Below, piece by piece: positions 25,173 to 34,104 of a stretch of DNA of 64,000 nucleotides. The stretch lies in contig CANMFL010000004.1 of assembly GCA_947497185.1 (NCBI GenBank), positions 186,001 through 250,000 on the forward strand. Direction: 5' to 3'. The notes beneath the pieces were generated by a model. The model did not search any database and was not told the DNA's origin. It was given only the letters and a program-made list of their open reading frames with translations. Position 1 is the first letter of the stretch. Each line of letters starts with the position of its first letter. The DNA comes from an uncultured Paracoccaceae bacterium (GTDB lineage Bacteria; Pseudomonadota; Alphaproteobacteria; Rhodobacterales; Rhodobacteraceae). Made by a program: the position numbers and the translations under genes.

Positions 25173-25192
25173 AGTCCTCTTCTGGGCACCAT
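25173..25192 (+). repeat. attR: right 20-bp direct repeat of the genomic island
   Basis: Exact copy of 11292-11311, the 3' end of tRNA-Leu. The bases before it do not continue the tRNA, so this is the scar left by integration. Chromosomal, GC-richer genes resume just after it. Confidence 0.9.
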
Positions 25193-25298
25193 TTTCTCAA
25201 AATCGTTGATAAGCTTTCCCCTCTGGGGATGCATGTTTGCGCCTATCGCGAAACGATAAGAACGAGAAATCTGCTTCAGTTATCGCAAGTCCCACACG

Positions 25299-25331
25299 AA
25301 AAAACTGCTCTACCTACACGGCAGAACAGTT
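25299..25331 (-). terminator. Terminator of the amino-sugar ABC operon
   Basis: On the minus strand an imperfect hairpin (AACTG..CAGTT arms with two mismatches) is followed by six T. It lies 26 bases after the stop of the ATPase gene. Confidence 0.75.
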
Positions 25332-25356
25332 CAAATTTCAGACTACTACTGCTCAA

Positions 25357-26490
25357 TTAGACCACCGTAGGGACCGTCATTGTCGACAGATCAACGGAAC
25401 GTTCAAATGCTTGGCCTTCTGCGTCGAAAACGTGGCAATTGCGGGTATCGAAGGACACGTCTACGGCTTGGTCCGCTGTGATCATTTGCGTGCCGTTTAG
25501 CACAACGCAGAAATGCTCTTCACGACCGGGAATTGCTGCATAGCCAATGGTTTGCTGCCCCAAGTGCTCGACCACGACTGGCGTGATCGACATAGTCGCT
25601 GGTCCCGCGCCCAGTGTGATATGCTCGGGGCGGATGCCCAGTGACACTTCGGTGCCGATGAGCCCATCGCGCCTTGCAGCGGGAACGTCGACCTCCACGC
25701 TCAGTGACTGACCGTATAGATCAACCGTGATCGCGTCGTCAGAGACGGATTGCACCGTTACAGGTAAAAAGTTCATGCGCGGGTTGCCGATGAAGCCCGC
25801 GACAAAAGTGTTTTCCGGCTTGTGGTATAGCGCAAGTGGCGCACCGACTTGCGCGATGTAGCCGCCGTTAAGAACAACAATGCGGTCCGCCATTGTCATC
25901 GCTTCGACCTGATCGTGGGTCACATATACCATCGTTGCGCCAAGCTGTTTGTGCAGGCGTGTCAATTCGATCCGCATGTCGGCCCGCAGGGCAGCGTCGA
26001 GGTTCGACAGAGGCTCGTCGAACAGGAAAATCTCGGGTTGGCGCACGATTGCGCGGCCAATGGCGACACGCTGACGCTGACCGCCAGACAGGTTGCCGGG
26101 TTTCTGCTGAAGCTGTTTATCAAGATGCAAGATCGCCGCGGCAGCTTCTACCTTTTCGCGGATCACAGCCTCAGAGGCTTTTTCGACACGGAGCGGGAAC
26201 GCGATGTTCTCGTAGACTGTCATGTGTGGGTAAAGCGCGTAGGATTGGAACACCATCGCGATGCCACGTTTTACGGGCGCAAGGTCGTTCACACGTTTAC
26301 CGTCGATGACAATGTCGCCACCAGTTGTGTGCTCTAACCCCGCGATCATCCGCAGCAAAGTTGACTTCCCGCAACCCGACGGCCCCACAAAAACGATGAA
26401 CTCGCCTTCGTGTACGTCCAGCGAAACACCCTTTACGACTTCAATGATGCCAAAGGTCTTCACGATATTTTTCAAGGATAGCTGGCCCAA
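25357..26490 (-). CDS. Sugar ABC transporter ATP-binding protein (MalK/UgpC type)
   Basis: A 377-residue ATPase of a carbohydrate importer. Walker A is GPSGCGKSTLLRMIAGLE (about 36-53), the Q-loop is VFQSYALYPHMTV, the signature is LSGGQRQRVAIGRA, Walker B is IFLFDEPLSNLDA, and the switch His is in YVTHDQVEAMT. A C-terminal TOBE/regulatory region follows at about 240-377 (LGIRPEHITLG). It sits last in the operon after the binding protein and two permeases. It powers inward sugar transport at the cytosolic face of the membrane. Confidence 0.95.
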   Translation of the reverse strand: MGQLSLKNIVKTFGIIEVVKGVSLDVHEGEFIVFVGPSGCGKSTLLRMIAGLEHTTGGDIVIDGKRVNDLAPVKRGIAMVFQSYALYPHMTVYENIAFPLRVEKASEAVIREKVEAAAAILHLDKQLQQKPGNLSGGQRQRVAIGRAIVRQPEIFLFDEPLSNLDAALRADMRIELTRLHKQLGATMVYVTHDQVEAMTMADRIVVLNGGYIAQVGAPLALYHKPENTFVAGFIGNPRMNFLPVTVQSVSDDAITVDLYGQSLSVEVDVPAARRDGLIGTEVSLGIRPEHITLGAGPATMSITPVVVEHLGQQTIGYAAIPGREEHFCVVLNGTQMITADQAVDVSFDTRNCHVFDAEGQAFERSVDLSTMTVPTVV

Positions 26491-26543
26491 CGGGGTTCTC
26501 CTGACGGTTAGAAATAGTGGAATACCCGACGCATTGGGTAGAT

Positions 26544-26578
26544 GTGACCCAGCCGTTACACTGCAACGGCTGGGTCAC
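26544..26578 (-). promoter_or_regulatory. Strong intercistronic hairpin between binding-protein and ATPase genes
   Basis: A perfect 14-bp stem (GTGACCCAGCCGTT arms) with a 7-base loop and no T-run. It lies right after the solute-binding protein stop. Such stems commonly protect the abundant binding-protein mRNA from 3' decay and lower expression of the next gene. Confidence 0.6.
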
Positions 26579-26595
26579 GTGAGTGGTGGGTCGTT

Positions 26596-27813
26596 CTATT
26601 TGTAGTCTTCGAGGTCAGCCGCTGCTTCTGTCAGGGCGTCGGCTGGTTCAGCGTCGCCTGTGACAACAGACTGGACCATTTCGATCATGACGTTCTGGAA
26701 GCCTTTGTAGTCGGTGAACAACGGCTCTGGACCGCCAAATTCGATGCCGTCGATGAACGGTTTCCAATATGGGCCAGCTTCGACCATCGCATCAACGGCC
26801 GGGCCGGGACGCAGTGGTGTCAGGCTGGCTGCACCGCCTGCTTCGTAGGCTTCCTGCACAACTGGAGACGTGATGAATTTCGCAAATTCGATCGCTTTGT
26901 CTTCAACGCCAGAGCCCTCAAAGATCGCCAGTGAATCGGTGATCAACAAGGTGCCCGCACCTTGCGCGCTTGGGCCGACAGGCAGATCAGCAACGCCCCA
27001 GTTGATGTCCGTGTCTTGCAACATGAACGCCGCACCAACGGACGTCTGGATCATGCCCACAGATTCATCGAGAAAAATCGCGCGGATTTCGTTCTGCTCA
27101 TATGCGGTTGCGCCTTCAACAGAATATGGCGTGATGTCTTTGTAAGCTTGCAACGCGGCCAGCACTTCTGGGCTGTCCATTGTGATGTTGCCTTCACCGT
27201 CGATGATTTGGCCGTTGTTTGTGTAAACCCAATGCAGGAACTGGTGCATTGTGTTGTCAAACGTCTTCGCTGGTAGACCGTAACCCGCAACGTCAGTGTT
27301 TTCAGTGATCTGGCGCGCGAAATCAATGGTTTCGGCCCATGTCGCTGGTGGTGTTTCTGGGTCTAGACCCGCTTCTTCAAAGATGTCTTTGTTCCAGTAG
27401 AACGCTTTGGTCGAGAACGCGATTGGCACGCCCCACTGTTCGCCGTCAATTGTCACTGTGCCAACGATGTTCGGGTAATATTCAGCTTGTTCTTCTTCAG
27501 TCATCGGCACCGGAACGATCAATTCGTTCAGTGCGAATTCTTTCAGTGTCCGTGAGCCGACATAGGCCATTGCGACGGGGCTACCCGCAACGGCAAGCGT
27601 TGTGGCTTTGTCTTGACATTGCGCCCAACCGACGACTTCTGGTGTCACGGTCCAGCCTTCGTTCGCGGCTTCCCATTCTGCGATGTATTGTTCGTGAACA
27701 GGGTCGATGGCATCGCCACAATAAATCCAGCTGATATCCTGTGCCATCGCTGGCAGCGCGGTTGTACCAGCCAGCATCAGGCCGATCAGGCTATTTTGAA
27801 CAAGAGTTGTCAT
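26596..27813 (-). CDS. Sugar ABC transporter, extracellular solute-binding protein
   Basis: A 405-residue periplasmic protein of the family 1 (MalE-like) binding proteins. The signal peptide is MTTLVQNSLIGLMLAGTTA with cleavage after PAMAQ. The mature protein has the typical pattern: WEAANEGWTVTPEVVGWAQ, GSPVAMAYVGSRTLKEFA, FYWNKDIFEEAGLDPETPPATWAE, and a late GAASLTPLRPG. GGAGA precedes the start. Its neighbours (two permeases, ATPase, NagA, ROK kinase, GH20) suggest an amino-sugar or oligosaccharide ligand. The gene order permease-permease-binding protein-ATPase is less common than binding protein first. Confidence 0.93.
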   Translation of the reverse strand: MTTLVQNSLIGLMLAGTTALPAMAQDISWIYCGDAIDPVHEQYIAEWEAANEGWTVTPEVVGWAQCQDKATTLAVAGSPVAMAYVGSRTLKEFALNELIVPVPMTEEEQAEYYPNIVGTVTIDGEQWGVPIAFSTKAFYWNKDIFEEAGLDPETPPATWAETIDFARQITENTDVAGYGLPAKTFDNTMHQFLHWVYTNNGQIIDGEGNITMDSPEVLAALQAYKDITPYSVEGATAYEQNEIRAIFLDESVGMIQTSVGAAFMLQDTDINWGVADLPVGPSAQGAGTLLITDSLAIFEGSGVEDKAIEFAKFITSPVVQEAYEAGGAASLTPLRPGPAVDAMVEAGPYWKPFIDGIEFGGPEPLFTDYKGFQNVMIEMVQSVVTGDAEPADALTEAAADLEDYK

Positions 27814-27853
27814 ATGTCGTCTCCGTGTTGTTGTTAGGTTTTTTATTCGTTTC

Positions 27854-28735
27854 TTATTGTTTTACTGCGCCAGCGGTCAGGCCGCCGACGAGATAGCGTT
27901 GTAGGAAAAAGATAATGACCATTGCTGGTGCAATGCCCACAAAACTCGCGGCCATCAGTTCGTTCCAGATCACCTCTTGTTTGCCAAAGTAGGCGAACAG
28001 GCCAACTGGCAACGGCATGAATTCGGTCTTAGAGTTAAACGTTAGTGCAAAGATGAACTGCTGTGCGTAGGCCCCGATGAACGTCATGATCGCGACCACA
28101 ATGATACCCGGCCGTGCGATCGGCAGGATCACGCGGCGGAACGTGTAGAACTGCGATGCGCCGTCCATGTAGGCGGCTTCGTTCAATTCATTCGGGATGC
28201 GCATCATGTAGGTCCGCAGCAACCAGATCGCTGAGGGGATCAAGAACGCAGCACCCGGCACGATCATGGCGTAATAGGTGTTCAACAAGCCCAAAGTCCG
28301 CATCAGGCGGAACAGCGGGATCAACAGAACCGCGCCCGAGAACATTGAGACGGCGAGGAACCCGCCCAAAACCATTGCCATGCCTTTGAATTTGAACCGC
28401 GCAAAGGCGTAGGCGGCTGGCACGACCAACAACAGCACGATGATCGTTGAGACAACCGAGATGAACAGCGAGTTAAAGATATAGCGGCCAAAGCGCGGAA
28501 CGCTGACCCACATGGTGCGGTACGCTTCGAATGATCCGTTTTCAGGCCAGAACGAATAAGGCGTCGAGAACAACTGCGCCAATGGTTTCAAACTGACAAG
28601 GAAACCTTCGACGAACGGTGCCAGCATGAAAAACAGAAACGCTGCGATGCCCAGATAGATGCCGATCAACTCGACCACGCTATAGCGGTCGATCATTGCG
28701 CGGGTCTCGTGAGAGCGAAGGAATTTACGTGCCAT
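27854..28735 (-). CDS. Carbohydrate ABC transporter permease (MalG type)
   Basis: A 293-residue inner-membrane subunit with six predicted helices. The EAA loop that docks the ATPase is EAAYMDGASQFYTFRRVILPIARPG, placed near residue 190. The N-terminus has a cytosolic stretch before the first helix near 28. Its start is preceded by a perfect GGAGGGG ribosome site, and it begins 9 bases after the previous permease ends. Confidence 0.93.
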   Translation of the reverse strand: MARKFLRSHETRAMIDRYSVVELIGIYLGIAAFLFFMLAPFVEGFLVSLKPLAQLFSTPYSFWPENGSFEAYRTMWVSVPRFGRYIFNSLFISVVSTIIVLLLVVPAAYAFARFKFKGMAMVLGGFLAVSMFSGAVLLIPLFRLMRTLGLLNTYYAMIVPGAAFLIPSAIWLLRTYMMRIPNELNEAAYMDGASQFYTFRRVILPIARPGIIVVAIMTFIGAYAQQFIFALTFNSKTEFMPLPVGLFAYFGKQEVIWNELMAASFVGIAPAMVIIFFLQRYLVGGLTAGAVKQ

Positions 28736-28744
28736 GGTCCCCTC

Positions 28745-29629
28745 CTATGCTTTCTGGCCGCCCGCAAGTTTGCGGGTCATGCGGAAATAAGCGATGCAGA
28801 ACAACGACAAGAAGATGCAGATCACCACAGCGCGTGCAGCGCCTTCGCCGTAGCGTTTCGACCCGATTGCGGTCGAATAGGTGTCGATGATCATGGTTGT
28901 TGTACTGCCGGACGGACCACCTTGGGTCAAAATCCAGATGATATCAAAGCTGTTGAAGGTCGCGATCAAGGACAGCATCGACATGGTGATAATCGCAGGC
29001 GCCATGAGCGGCACCGTGATCCGACGAAACCGTGTCCAGCGGCTTGCGCCATCGGTCCATGCGGCCTCGTAGAGATCGCGTGGGATCGACTGGATCGCGG
29101 CGAGGAAATAGATCGTGACCATCGGCACACCGATCCAAACGTCAGTGACAATCGTCGCCCAATAGGCGGAACGGCCATAAGCAAGAAATGCAACAGGCCC
29201 GTCGGACAGTCCGAACCACTGCAATAGACCTGAAATCATGCCGAATTGGCCGTTATACATCCAGCCCCACATGAAAATACCGATAGCCATTGGCACGATC
29301 CACGGTGGCATTGTGAGCAGCCGGAACAGGTTCCGACCCGGCACAGCGCAATTCAACAAAACCGCGCCAAACGTACCGATCACCATCTTCAGCAGGACCG
29401 AAAAGAACGTCCATGTGAAGGTGCGGATGATGATTTCCAGAAAGTCTTTGTCAAAGATTTTCAGATAGTTCGTCCAGCCCACATAGTTCGTTGTCTTACG
29501 CAAAGACGCATCCGTAAACGACAGCCGGAATGTTTCGATCAGCGGCCAAGCTACAATCACCAAAACATATAAAATTGCGGGCGTTAATAGCGCCCATGCA
29601 AAGATCCATGCTGCGCGGTTCTGGGTCAT
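28745..29629 (-). CDS. Sugar ABC transporter permease (MalF type)
   Basis: A 294-residue inner-membrane subunit with six predicted helices. Its EAA loop is EAAWTDGASRWTRFRRITVPLMAPA. The start MTQNRAAWIF at 29629 was chosen over a longer frame because it overlaps the stop of the oxidoreductase gene as ATGA, a standard coupling arrangement, and the first helix then begins at residue 8. It pairs with the MalG-type subunit to form the transport channel. Confidence 0.93.
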   Translation of the reverse strand: MTQNRAAWIFAWALLTPAILYVLVIVAWPLIETFRLSFTDASLRKTTNYVGWTNYLKIFDKDFLEIIIRTFTWTFFSVLLKMVIGTFGAVLLNCAVPGRNLFRLLTMPPWIVPMAIGIFMWGWMYNGQFGMISGLLQWFGLSDGPVAFLAYGRSAYWATIVTDVWIGVPMVTIYFLAAIQSIPRDLYEAAWTDGASRWTRFRRITVPLMAPAIITMSMLSLIATFNSFDIIWILTQGGPSGSTTTMIIDTYSTAIGSKRYGEGAARAVVICIFLSLFCIAYFRMTRKLAGGQKA

Positions 29630-30789
29630 GCCACAAAATCCTTGGTGACAAATGCGTTGTCGTACTTGTCCCAAATCGGACGCATATCGACGACCTGTTT
29701 GCCGCGGCGTGCATCATCCATGACCAGCGCAAGAATACCTGCCTCAAGCGCATCTAGCGGCGACACAGGCAGCGGCCCACCGTGCATTGTGTGCGCAATC
29801 ACTTGTGCCGCCATTTCTTCGTCCGCGCCGTAATGCTGCGACAGTTTGCTTTCCGCGTAGACTTTGTCGATTTTGGTTTCTTCGGTCAGCACATCGGTGA
29901 CTTTGAAATTCGCACGGATAAAGTCGCCTTCGGCCTGCCCTTTGGTGCCGAAAACAGCAAAGCGGCGGAATTGGTCTGGGGCGTTCAGGTTGGTATGAAA
30001 ATTCATGCCGACACCATTTGCGTATTCAATAATCGCTACCTGATAGTCGATGATGTCGCCGTCGCTGTCAAAGACCTTGTCAGACCCGTTCCAACCAGAT
30101 GGCTTGCGGTGATAGATATCCAAATCGTTGATACCCTCGTTGCGCGGATCATTTTCAGGAACGAACGTCTTGCGCCCCCCAAAGCTGGCGACGCGTTCAG
30201 GACGCGCACCGATCAGACCGTTGTAGAGGTCCAGATCGTGGCAGCATTTTTCCAGCATAAAGCTGCCGGACCATTTCTCGTAGCGCCGCCAATCGCGCAT
30301 GAAAAATGCACCATGATAAGGATAGATGTGCTCGGCGGCCTCGACGGACACGATGTTACCTAACATGCCATCGTCGCGCGCAGTGATCAGGTCGCGGTAT
30401 AGCGGCGCATAGCGCAGCACTAAACCGACCATCAGGTTTTCAGGGCCGAATTTCCCCATCAGCGCAGCAAGCTCGTAGGTTTGCTCGATTGTTGAAACGA
30501 TCGGCTTTTCCGAGAACACTTTGTTCCCAGCCTCAAGCCCCAAACGAATGTGATCAAGGTGCAGATGATTTGGCGAACCGATCATCAGCAGGTCGTAACC
30601 GCCCGCCTTAACCAGTTCTTCAGGGGACGCAAAAGAGGTGCCAGCGCCGATGCCATGCTCGTCCAACGTGGCCATGCCCGCTGGCTCTGGATCAAAGTAT
30701 CCAACGATCTCAAAGTCAGGATCCATCTGGCTAAAGACATACCCAAGATACCCAAGCCGGAACCCAAGACCGATGATGGCAACTTTCAT
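29626..30789 (-). CDS. Gfo/Idh/MocA family oxidoreductase
   Basis: A 387-residue NAD(P)-dependent sugar dehydrogenase. The Rossmann start is KVAIIGLGFRLGYLGY, and SEKPIV (about 93-98) carries the family EKP Lys that binds cofactor and substrate. Then come YPYHGAFFMRDWRRYEKW and CCHDLDLYNGLIGARP with the catalytic His/Asp pair. The start at 30789 has AGGGG upstream and a clean Rossmann N-terminus. It is the first gene of the ABC transport operon, so its substrate is probably the imported sugar or a derivative; the exact reaction is unknown. Confidence 0.9.
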   Translation of the reverse strand: MKVAIIGLGFRLGYLGYVFSQMDPDFEIVGYFDPEPAGMATLDEHGIGAGTSFASPEELVKAGGYDLLMIGSPNHLHLDHIRLGLEAGNKVFSEKPIVSTIEQTYELAALMGKFGPENLMVGLVLRYAPLYRDLITARDDGMLGNIVSVEAAEHIYPYHGAFFMRDWRRYEKWSGSFMLEKCCHDLDLYNGLIGARPERVASFGGRKTFVPENDPRNEGINDLDIYHRKPSGWNGSDKVFDSDGDIIDYQVAIIEYANGVGMNFHTNLNAPDQFRRFAVFGTKGQAEGDFIRANFKVTDVLTEETKIDKVYAESKLSQHYGADEEMAAQVIAHTMHGGPLPVSPLDALEAGILALVMDDARRGKQVVDMRPIWDKYDNAFVTKDFVA

Positions 30790-30803
30790 GTCGCACCCCT
30801 GTG

Positions 30804-30900
30804 AAGAAATTTCTTTTCTGATTTTGTGACGGAAACCAATCAAACGTCAAGAAATATTCACATATCTGTTATGATTTCTTTCAAAGATGTAATTTCTTTT
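30804..30900. promoter_or_regulatory. Control region of the oxidoreductase/ABC operon with GAAATTTC-type boxes
   Basis: A perfect 12-bp palindrome AAGAAATTTCTT at 30804-30815 lies 15 bases before the gene start. Related GAAATATTC (30851) and ATTTCTTT words (30874 and 30892) follow upstream. The same GAAAT..ATTTC symmetry occurs in the rpiR divergent promoter at 36134 and 36207, so this is a likely operator of the RpiR regulator. Confidence 0.55.
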
Positions 30901-30945
30901 CACGCGCTGCCGAAAAACCGACCTTTTACGTTTTGAACACACTAC

Positions 30946-31866
30946 TTAGGCAGCAGCGGTTTTACATCGCTGCAGCCCAAGAATCGCAGCCCCGACCAGA
31001 CCTGGCTCAATCGGGCATTGGGCAGGCACGACCAACGGATGCTTGATCTGGCGCAGACACTTTTCACGCACTGCCGAATCGAGCGCGGCAATCAACTTTG
31101 GCGCATTCGACAAGCCCCCACCAACAGCGATAACCCCCGCGCCGAGCATGTTTTCCGTCATCGCCAACGGCCCTGACAGCAGCATCAACCAGACTGAAAT
31201 CGTTTTGCTTGCCTGCACGTCGTCAGCGTCCCAGCCAGCCACAATCGCCTGACTGTCCACAGTCGCACCATGCAAATGATGATGCAGCCGTTCCAGGCCC
31301 CGCGCCGAACAGATCGCGTCTAAACATCCAACCTGCCCACAGCCACATGCGAATGCTGGTAGCGTCACTGCAGGGTCGTCGAAAACCCGCTGCGCAATGG
31401 GGCCATGGCCAAGCTCGCCCGCGAAGCCGCCAGTGCTATTGATCAACTGCCCCCGCACGACGATCCCACCACCGACCCCAGTGCCAAGGATCAAACCGAA
31501 CACCACATCATGCCCGCGCCCAGCGCCGACGGTCGCTTCAGCCAACGCAAAGCAATCCGCATCGTTGGCAAGCACCACGGGCAGACCCAAAAGTGTTTCA
31601 AGTTCGGACTGCAAGCGTCGTCCAGTCAGGCATGGAATATTCGCGACTTTCGCAACACCGCTGTCAGGGTCCAATACACCCGCAATCGAAAAAGCGACTG
31701 CTTGAGGGACTTCGTCCGCCTCGGCGACAGCCCCGCGCAACACGGCCACAAAACTGTCGAAGTCGTCGGTTGGCGTGGTGATCCGACCTTTGGGAATGAC
31801 GTGTTCGGCGCTATAGGCCCAAGCGACTTTGATCGCCGTTCCACCAATATCGAAGCACAAAATCAT
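30946..31866 (-). CDS. nagK: ROK family sugar kinase, probable N-acetylglucosamine kinase
   Basis: A 306-residue kinase. The N-terminal phosphate loop is CFDIGGTAIKVAW. The ROK signature and active-site Asp are in LANDADCFALAEA. The zinc motif is CGCGQVGCLDAICSARG, with Cys ligands intact but Asp where many ROK proteins have Glu. The start at 31866 overlaps the nagA stop as ATGA. With NagA directly upstream the likely reaction is ATP-dependent 6-phosphorylation of N-acetylglucosamine in the cytosol. Another hexosamine or N-acetylmannosamine remains possible. Confidence 0.85.
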   Translation of the reverse strand: MILCFDIGGTAIKVAWAYSAEHVIPKGRITTPTDDFDSFVAVLRGAVAEADEVPQAVAFSIAGVLDPDSGVAKVANIPCLTGRRLQSELETLLGLPVVLANDADCFALAEATVGAGRGHDVVFGLILGTGVGGGIVVRGQLINSTGGFAGELGHGPIAQRVFDDPAVTLPAFACGCGQVGCLDAICSARGLERLHHHLHGATVDSQAIVAGWDADDVQASKTISVWLMLLSGPLAMTENMLGAGVIAVGGGLSNAPKLIAALDSAVREKCLRQIKHPLVVPAQCPIEPGLVGAAILGLQRCKTAAA

Positions 31867-33005
31867 ACCTGCGCCCCGACCCGCTGACCTGCAACCCAAG
31901 TCCCTGCGGCCGTTATGTCAGACGTCAGGCTAAAGAAATCGGCACGCGCACCGGGCCGCAAATGGCCACGATCAGCAATGCCCATCGCCTGTGCTGGCGC
32001 GAGTGATGCAAGGTTTAGCGCCACCTCCAACGGCAACCCAAGCGACCGATGCACATACCGCACCGCGTCGATCAGGGCGATATCAGCGCCCGCGAGCGTC
32101 CCATCCGCAAGCGTGAGCCGCCCATCTGCCCGATAAATCTGACGTCCATTCAGCGTGAAATCCGCGAGATCAGTGCCAATCGTCGACATCGCGTCCGAGA
32201 CGAGGAATACGCCCGCAGGACCCGCTTTGCCACGTAGCGCGATCCGCATCGCGGCGTCTGATACGTGAAAGCCATCCGCAATGAGCCCTGCCCAAAGCCG
32301 TCCATCATCCAATGCCGCCCCAACAAGATTTGGCGCACGATGCTGCAGTTGGCCCATCGCGTTAAACAAATGTGTGACCATGCTGACGCCAGCATTCGCA
32401 TATTCGCCAGCCGTCGCGGCGTCGCAGCCCGTATGGCCAAGACTGACGGTCACGCCAGCGTCGGCAAGTGTTCTAACCTGATCCAAGGACACCGACTCGG
32501 GCGCGATTGTGCAGATCATGTGATCAAATGCGCTTGCCGCTGCGGTCAATGCAGCAAGGTCAGACTCATCCATCGCGCGGATGAGCGCGGGATCATGCGT
32601 CCCTTTGCGAGCAAGATCCAGATGCGGCCCTTCTAGATGCAACCCCAGAAAACCGGACGCGCCTAGCGCGTTCCGGCCCGCGTTAATCGCCGCATGGGTG
32701 TTGTCAGCCGTATCCGTGATCAGCGTCACCATCACCGCCGTTGTTCCGAACGCGGCGTGCGCAGTGCAGATGGTCTCGATACCTGTCGCCGTGATGTCAT
32801 TGTTGAACAATACACCACCGCCGCCATTGACTTGCAAATCGACCAAGCCCGGCACAAGCGCACCTTCAACACGATGGGCATCCGGCACATCACGCTCAGC
32901 AACAATGTCCAGCACCAGCCCATCCGCGACAATCAACGCGGCATCATCGTGCCACGTTGATCCATCAAAAACCCGATGCGCGTGAAAGGCTGTGCTTTGA
33001 GTCAT
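31863..33005 (-). CDS. nagA: N-acetylglucosamine-6-phosphate deacetylase
   Basis: A 380-residue amidohydrolase that removes acetate from GlcNAc-6-P to give glucosamine-6-P. Metal and substrate motifs: GLVDLQVNGGGGVLFNN near 53, LHLEGPHLDLARKGTHDP near 120, SLGHTGCDAATAGEY, THLFNAMGQLQHRAPN, and catalytic Asp in VSDAMSTIG. The length is normal. It lies between the D-threonine-aldolase-like gene (9-base gap) and the kinase (4-base overlap). Its product feeds NagB encoded at 43405. Confidence 0.95.
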   Translation of the reverse strand: MTQSTAFHAHRVFDGSTWHDDAALIVADGLVLDIVAERDVPDAHRVEGALVPGLVDLQVNGGGGVLFNNDITATGIETICTAHAAFGTTAVMVTLITDTADNTHAAINAGRNALGASGFLGLHLEGPHLDLARKGTHDPALIRAMDESDLAALTAAASAFDHMICTIAPESVSLDQVRTLADAGVTVSLGHTGCDAATAGEYANAGVSMVTHLFNAMGQLQHRAPNLVGAALDDGRLWAGLIADGFHVSDAAMRIALRGKAGPAGVFLVSDAMSTIGTDLADFTLNGRQIYRADGRLTLADGTLAGADIALIDAVRYVHRSLGLPLEVALNLASLAPAQAMGIADRGHLRPGARADFFSLTSDITAAGTWVAGQRVGAQV

Positions 33006-33014
33006 ATCAACATC

Positions 33015-34103
33015 TTACCAAACCGTGCCGCGTGCGGCGACCGGAATGACCCGCGTGACGATCCCATCACGATGAAACACCATGCGGTCGAACAGGTTCG
33101 TCACCACGCATGTATGGTTCGGGATCACGCGAACTTGGGTGCCGACCTCTGGCAGTGGTGCGGTGCAGGCGGTCAGATCAACGACAGCATGTTCTTCGGA
33201 CAGCGATACAATCCTTGCGCCCGGTAGCCCAACGATTTCGCCGTGATCCGCAAACCCGAGCAGATCGGACGTCAGCGCCTTTGACCCAGCATCGAGAACC
33301 GCACGTGTCGGCGTCGGCCGCGACACCACCGTTGCAAGCACATGCATCGCGAGATCATCCGGCGTGCATTCGCCGGCCCGCACCATCGAACGGTCGTTAT
33401 AAACATAGGTTCCTGCACGGTGTTCGGTCGCACTCGGCACCAAATGCGCCGCAAACAGATCGGGGCTACCGCCGTTTGAACGCACCGGACAATCAATACC
33501 CAAATCCGCAAGCAGACCCATTGTGGTTTGCAAAAACGCCTCTACATCCGCAGCGCCACCAACAGCCGGATAAGTCAAAACACCAGCAAAGCGCAGACCA
33601 TCCGCGTCATTGATCAGCTGCGCCAAAGCGACCGCGGCCTCGGGCGTTTGCACACCGCAGCGGCCAGCGCCTGTGTCACATTCGACCAGCACTTCCAGCG
33701 GCGTGCCGTCGGTGAACGCCTGCGCCAGTCCCGCAATTGTCGTTGGGTTATCCGCAACCACACGCAATGTCGCGACACGTTCATTCAGCGCTTTCAACCG
33801 CGCCACACGGGCAGCACCCAGCACGTTGTACGTGATCAAAATATCGTCAAAGCCTGCATCCGCGAACACCTCGGCTTCGGTCACTTTTTGGCAATTGATC
33901 CCAATCGCACCCGCATCGATCTGCTGTTGCGCCACGGCAGGTATTTTGTGGGTTTTGATATGCGGCCGAAACGGCAGGTCATGCGCCGTCAGGTAATCCT
34001 GCGCACGAGCAATGTTTGCTGCAAGCCGATCTTCTTCGATGACTGGCATCGGGGTCAGCACGTCAGCCAGCGGCGTGCCTGCGGTAGGCCATGGAAAGTC
34101 CAT
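33015..34103 (-). CDS. DSD1/D-threonine aldolase-like PLP enzyme
   Basis: A 362-residue fold-type III PLP enzyme (alanine racemase-like barrel). The PLP Lys is in RPHIKTHKIPA (about 44). Phosphate and substrate loops include VRSNGGSPD. The C-terminal domain has the zinc ligands of the DSD1/D-threonine aldolase group in SEEHAVV and VIPNHTCVV. Members cleave or dehydrate D-3-hydroxyamino acids such as D-threonine or D-serine. The start at 34103 is preferred over 34112 because the AGGA spacing is better. It lies one base after the M81 gene stop. A D-amino-acid enzyme in an amino-sugar operon is unusual. Confidence 0.85.
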   Translation of the reverse strand: MDFPWPTAGTPLADVLTPMPVIEEDRLAANIARAQDYLTAHDLPFRPHIKTHKIPAVAQQQIDAGAIGINCQKVTEAEVFADAGFDDILITYNVLGAARVARLKALNERVATLRVVADNPTTIAGLAQAFTDGTPLEVLVECDTGAGRCGVQTPEAAVALAQLINDADGLRFAGVLTYPAVGGAADVEAFLQTTMGLLADLGIDCPVRSNGGSPDLFAAHLVPSATEHRAGTYVYNDRSMVRAGECTPDDLAMHVLATVVSRPTPTRAVLDAGSKALTSDLLGFADHGEIVGLPGARIVSLSEEHAVVDLTACTAPLPEVGTQVRVIPNHTCVVTNLFDRMVFHRDGIVTRVIPVAARGTVW

Positions 34104-34104
34104 A

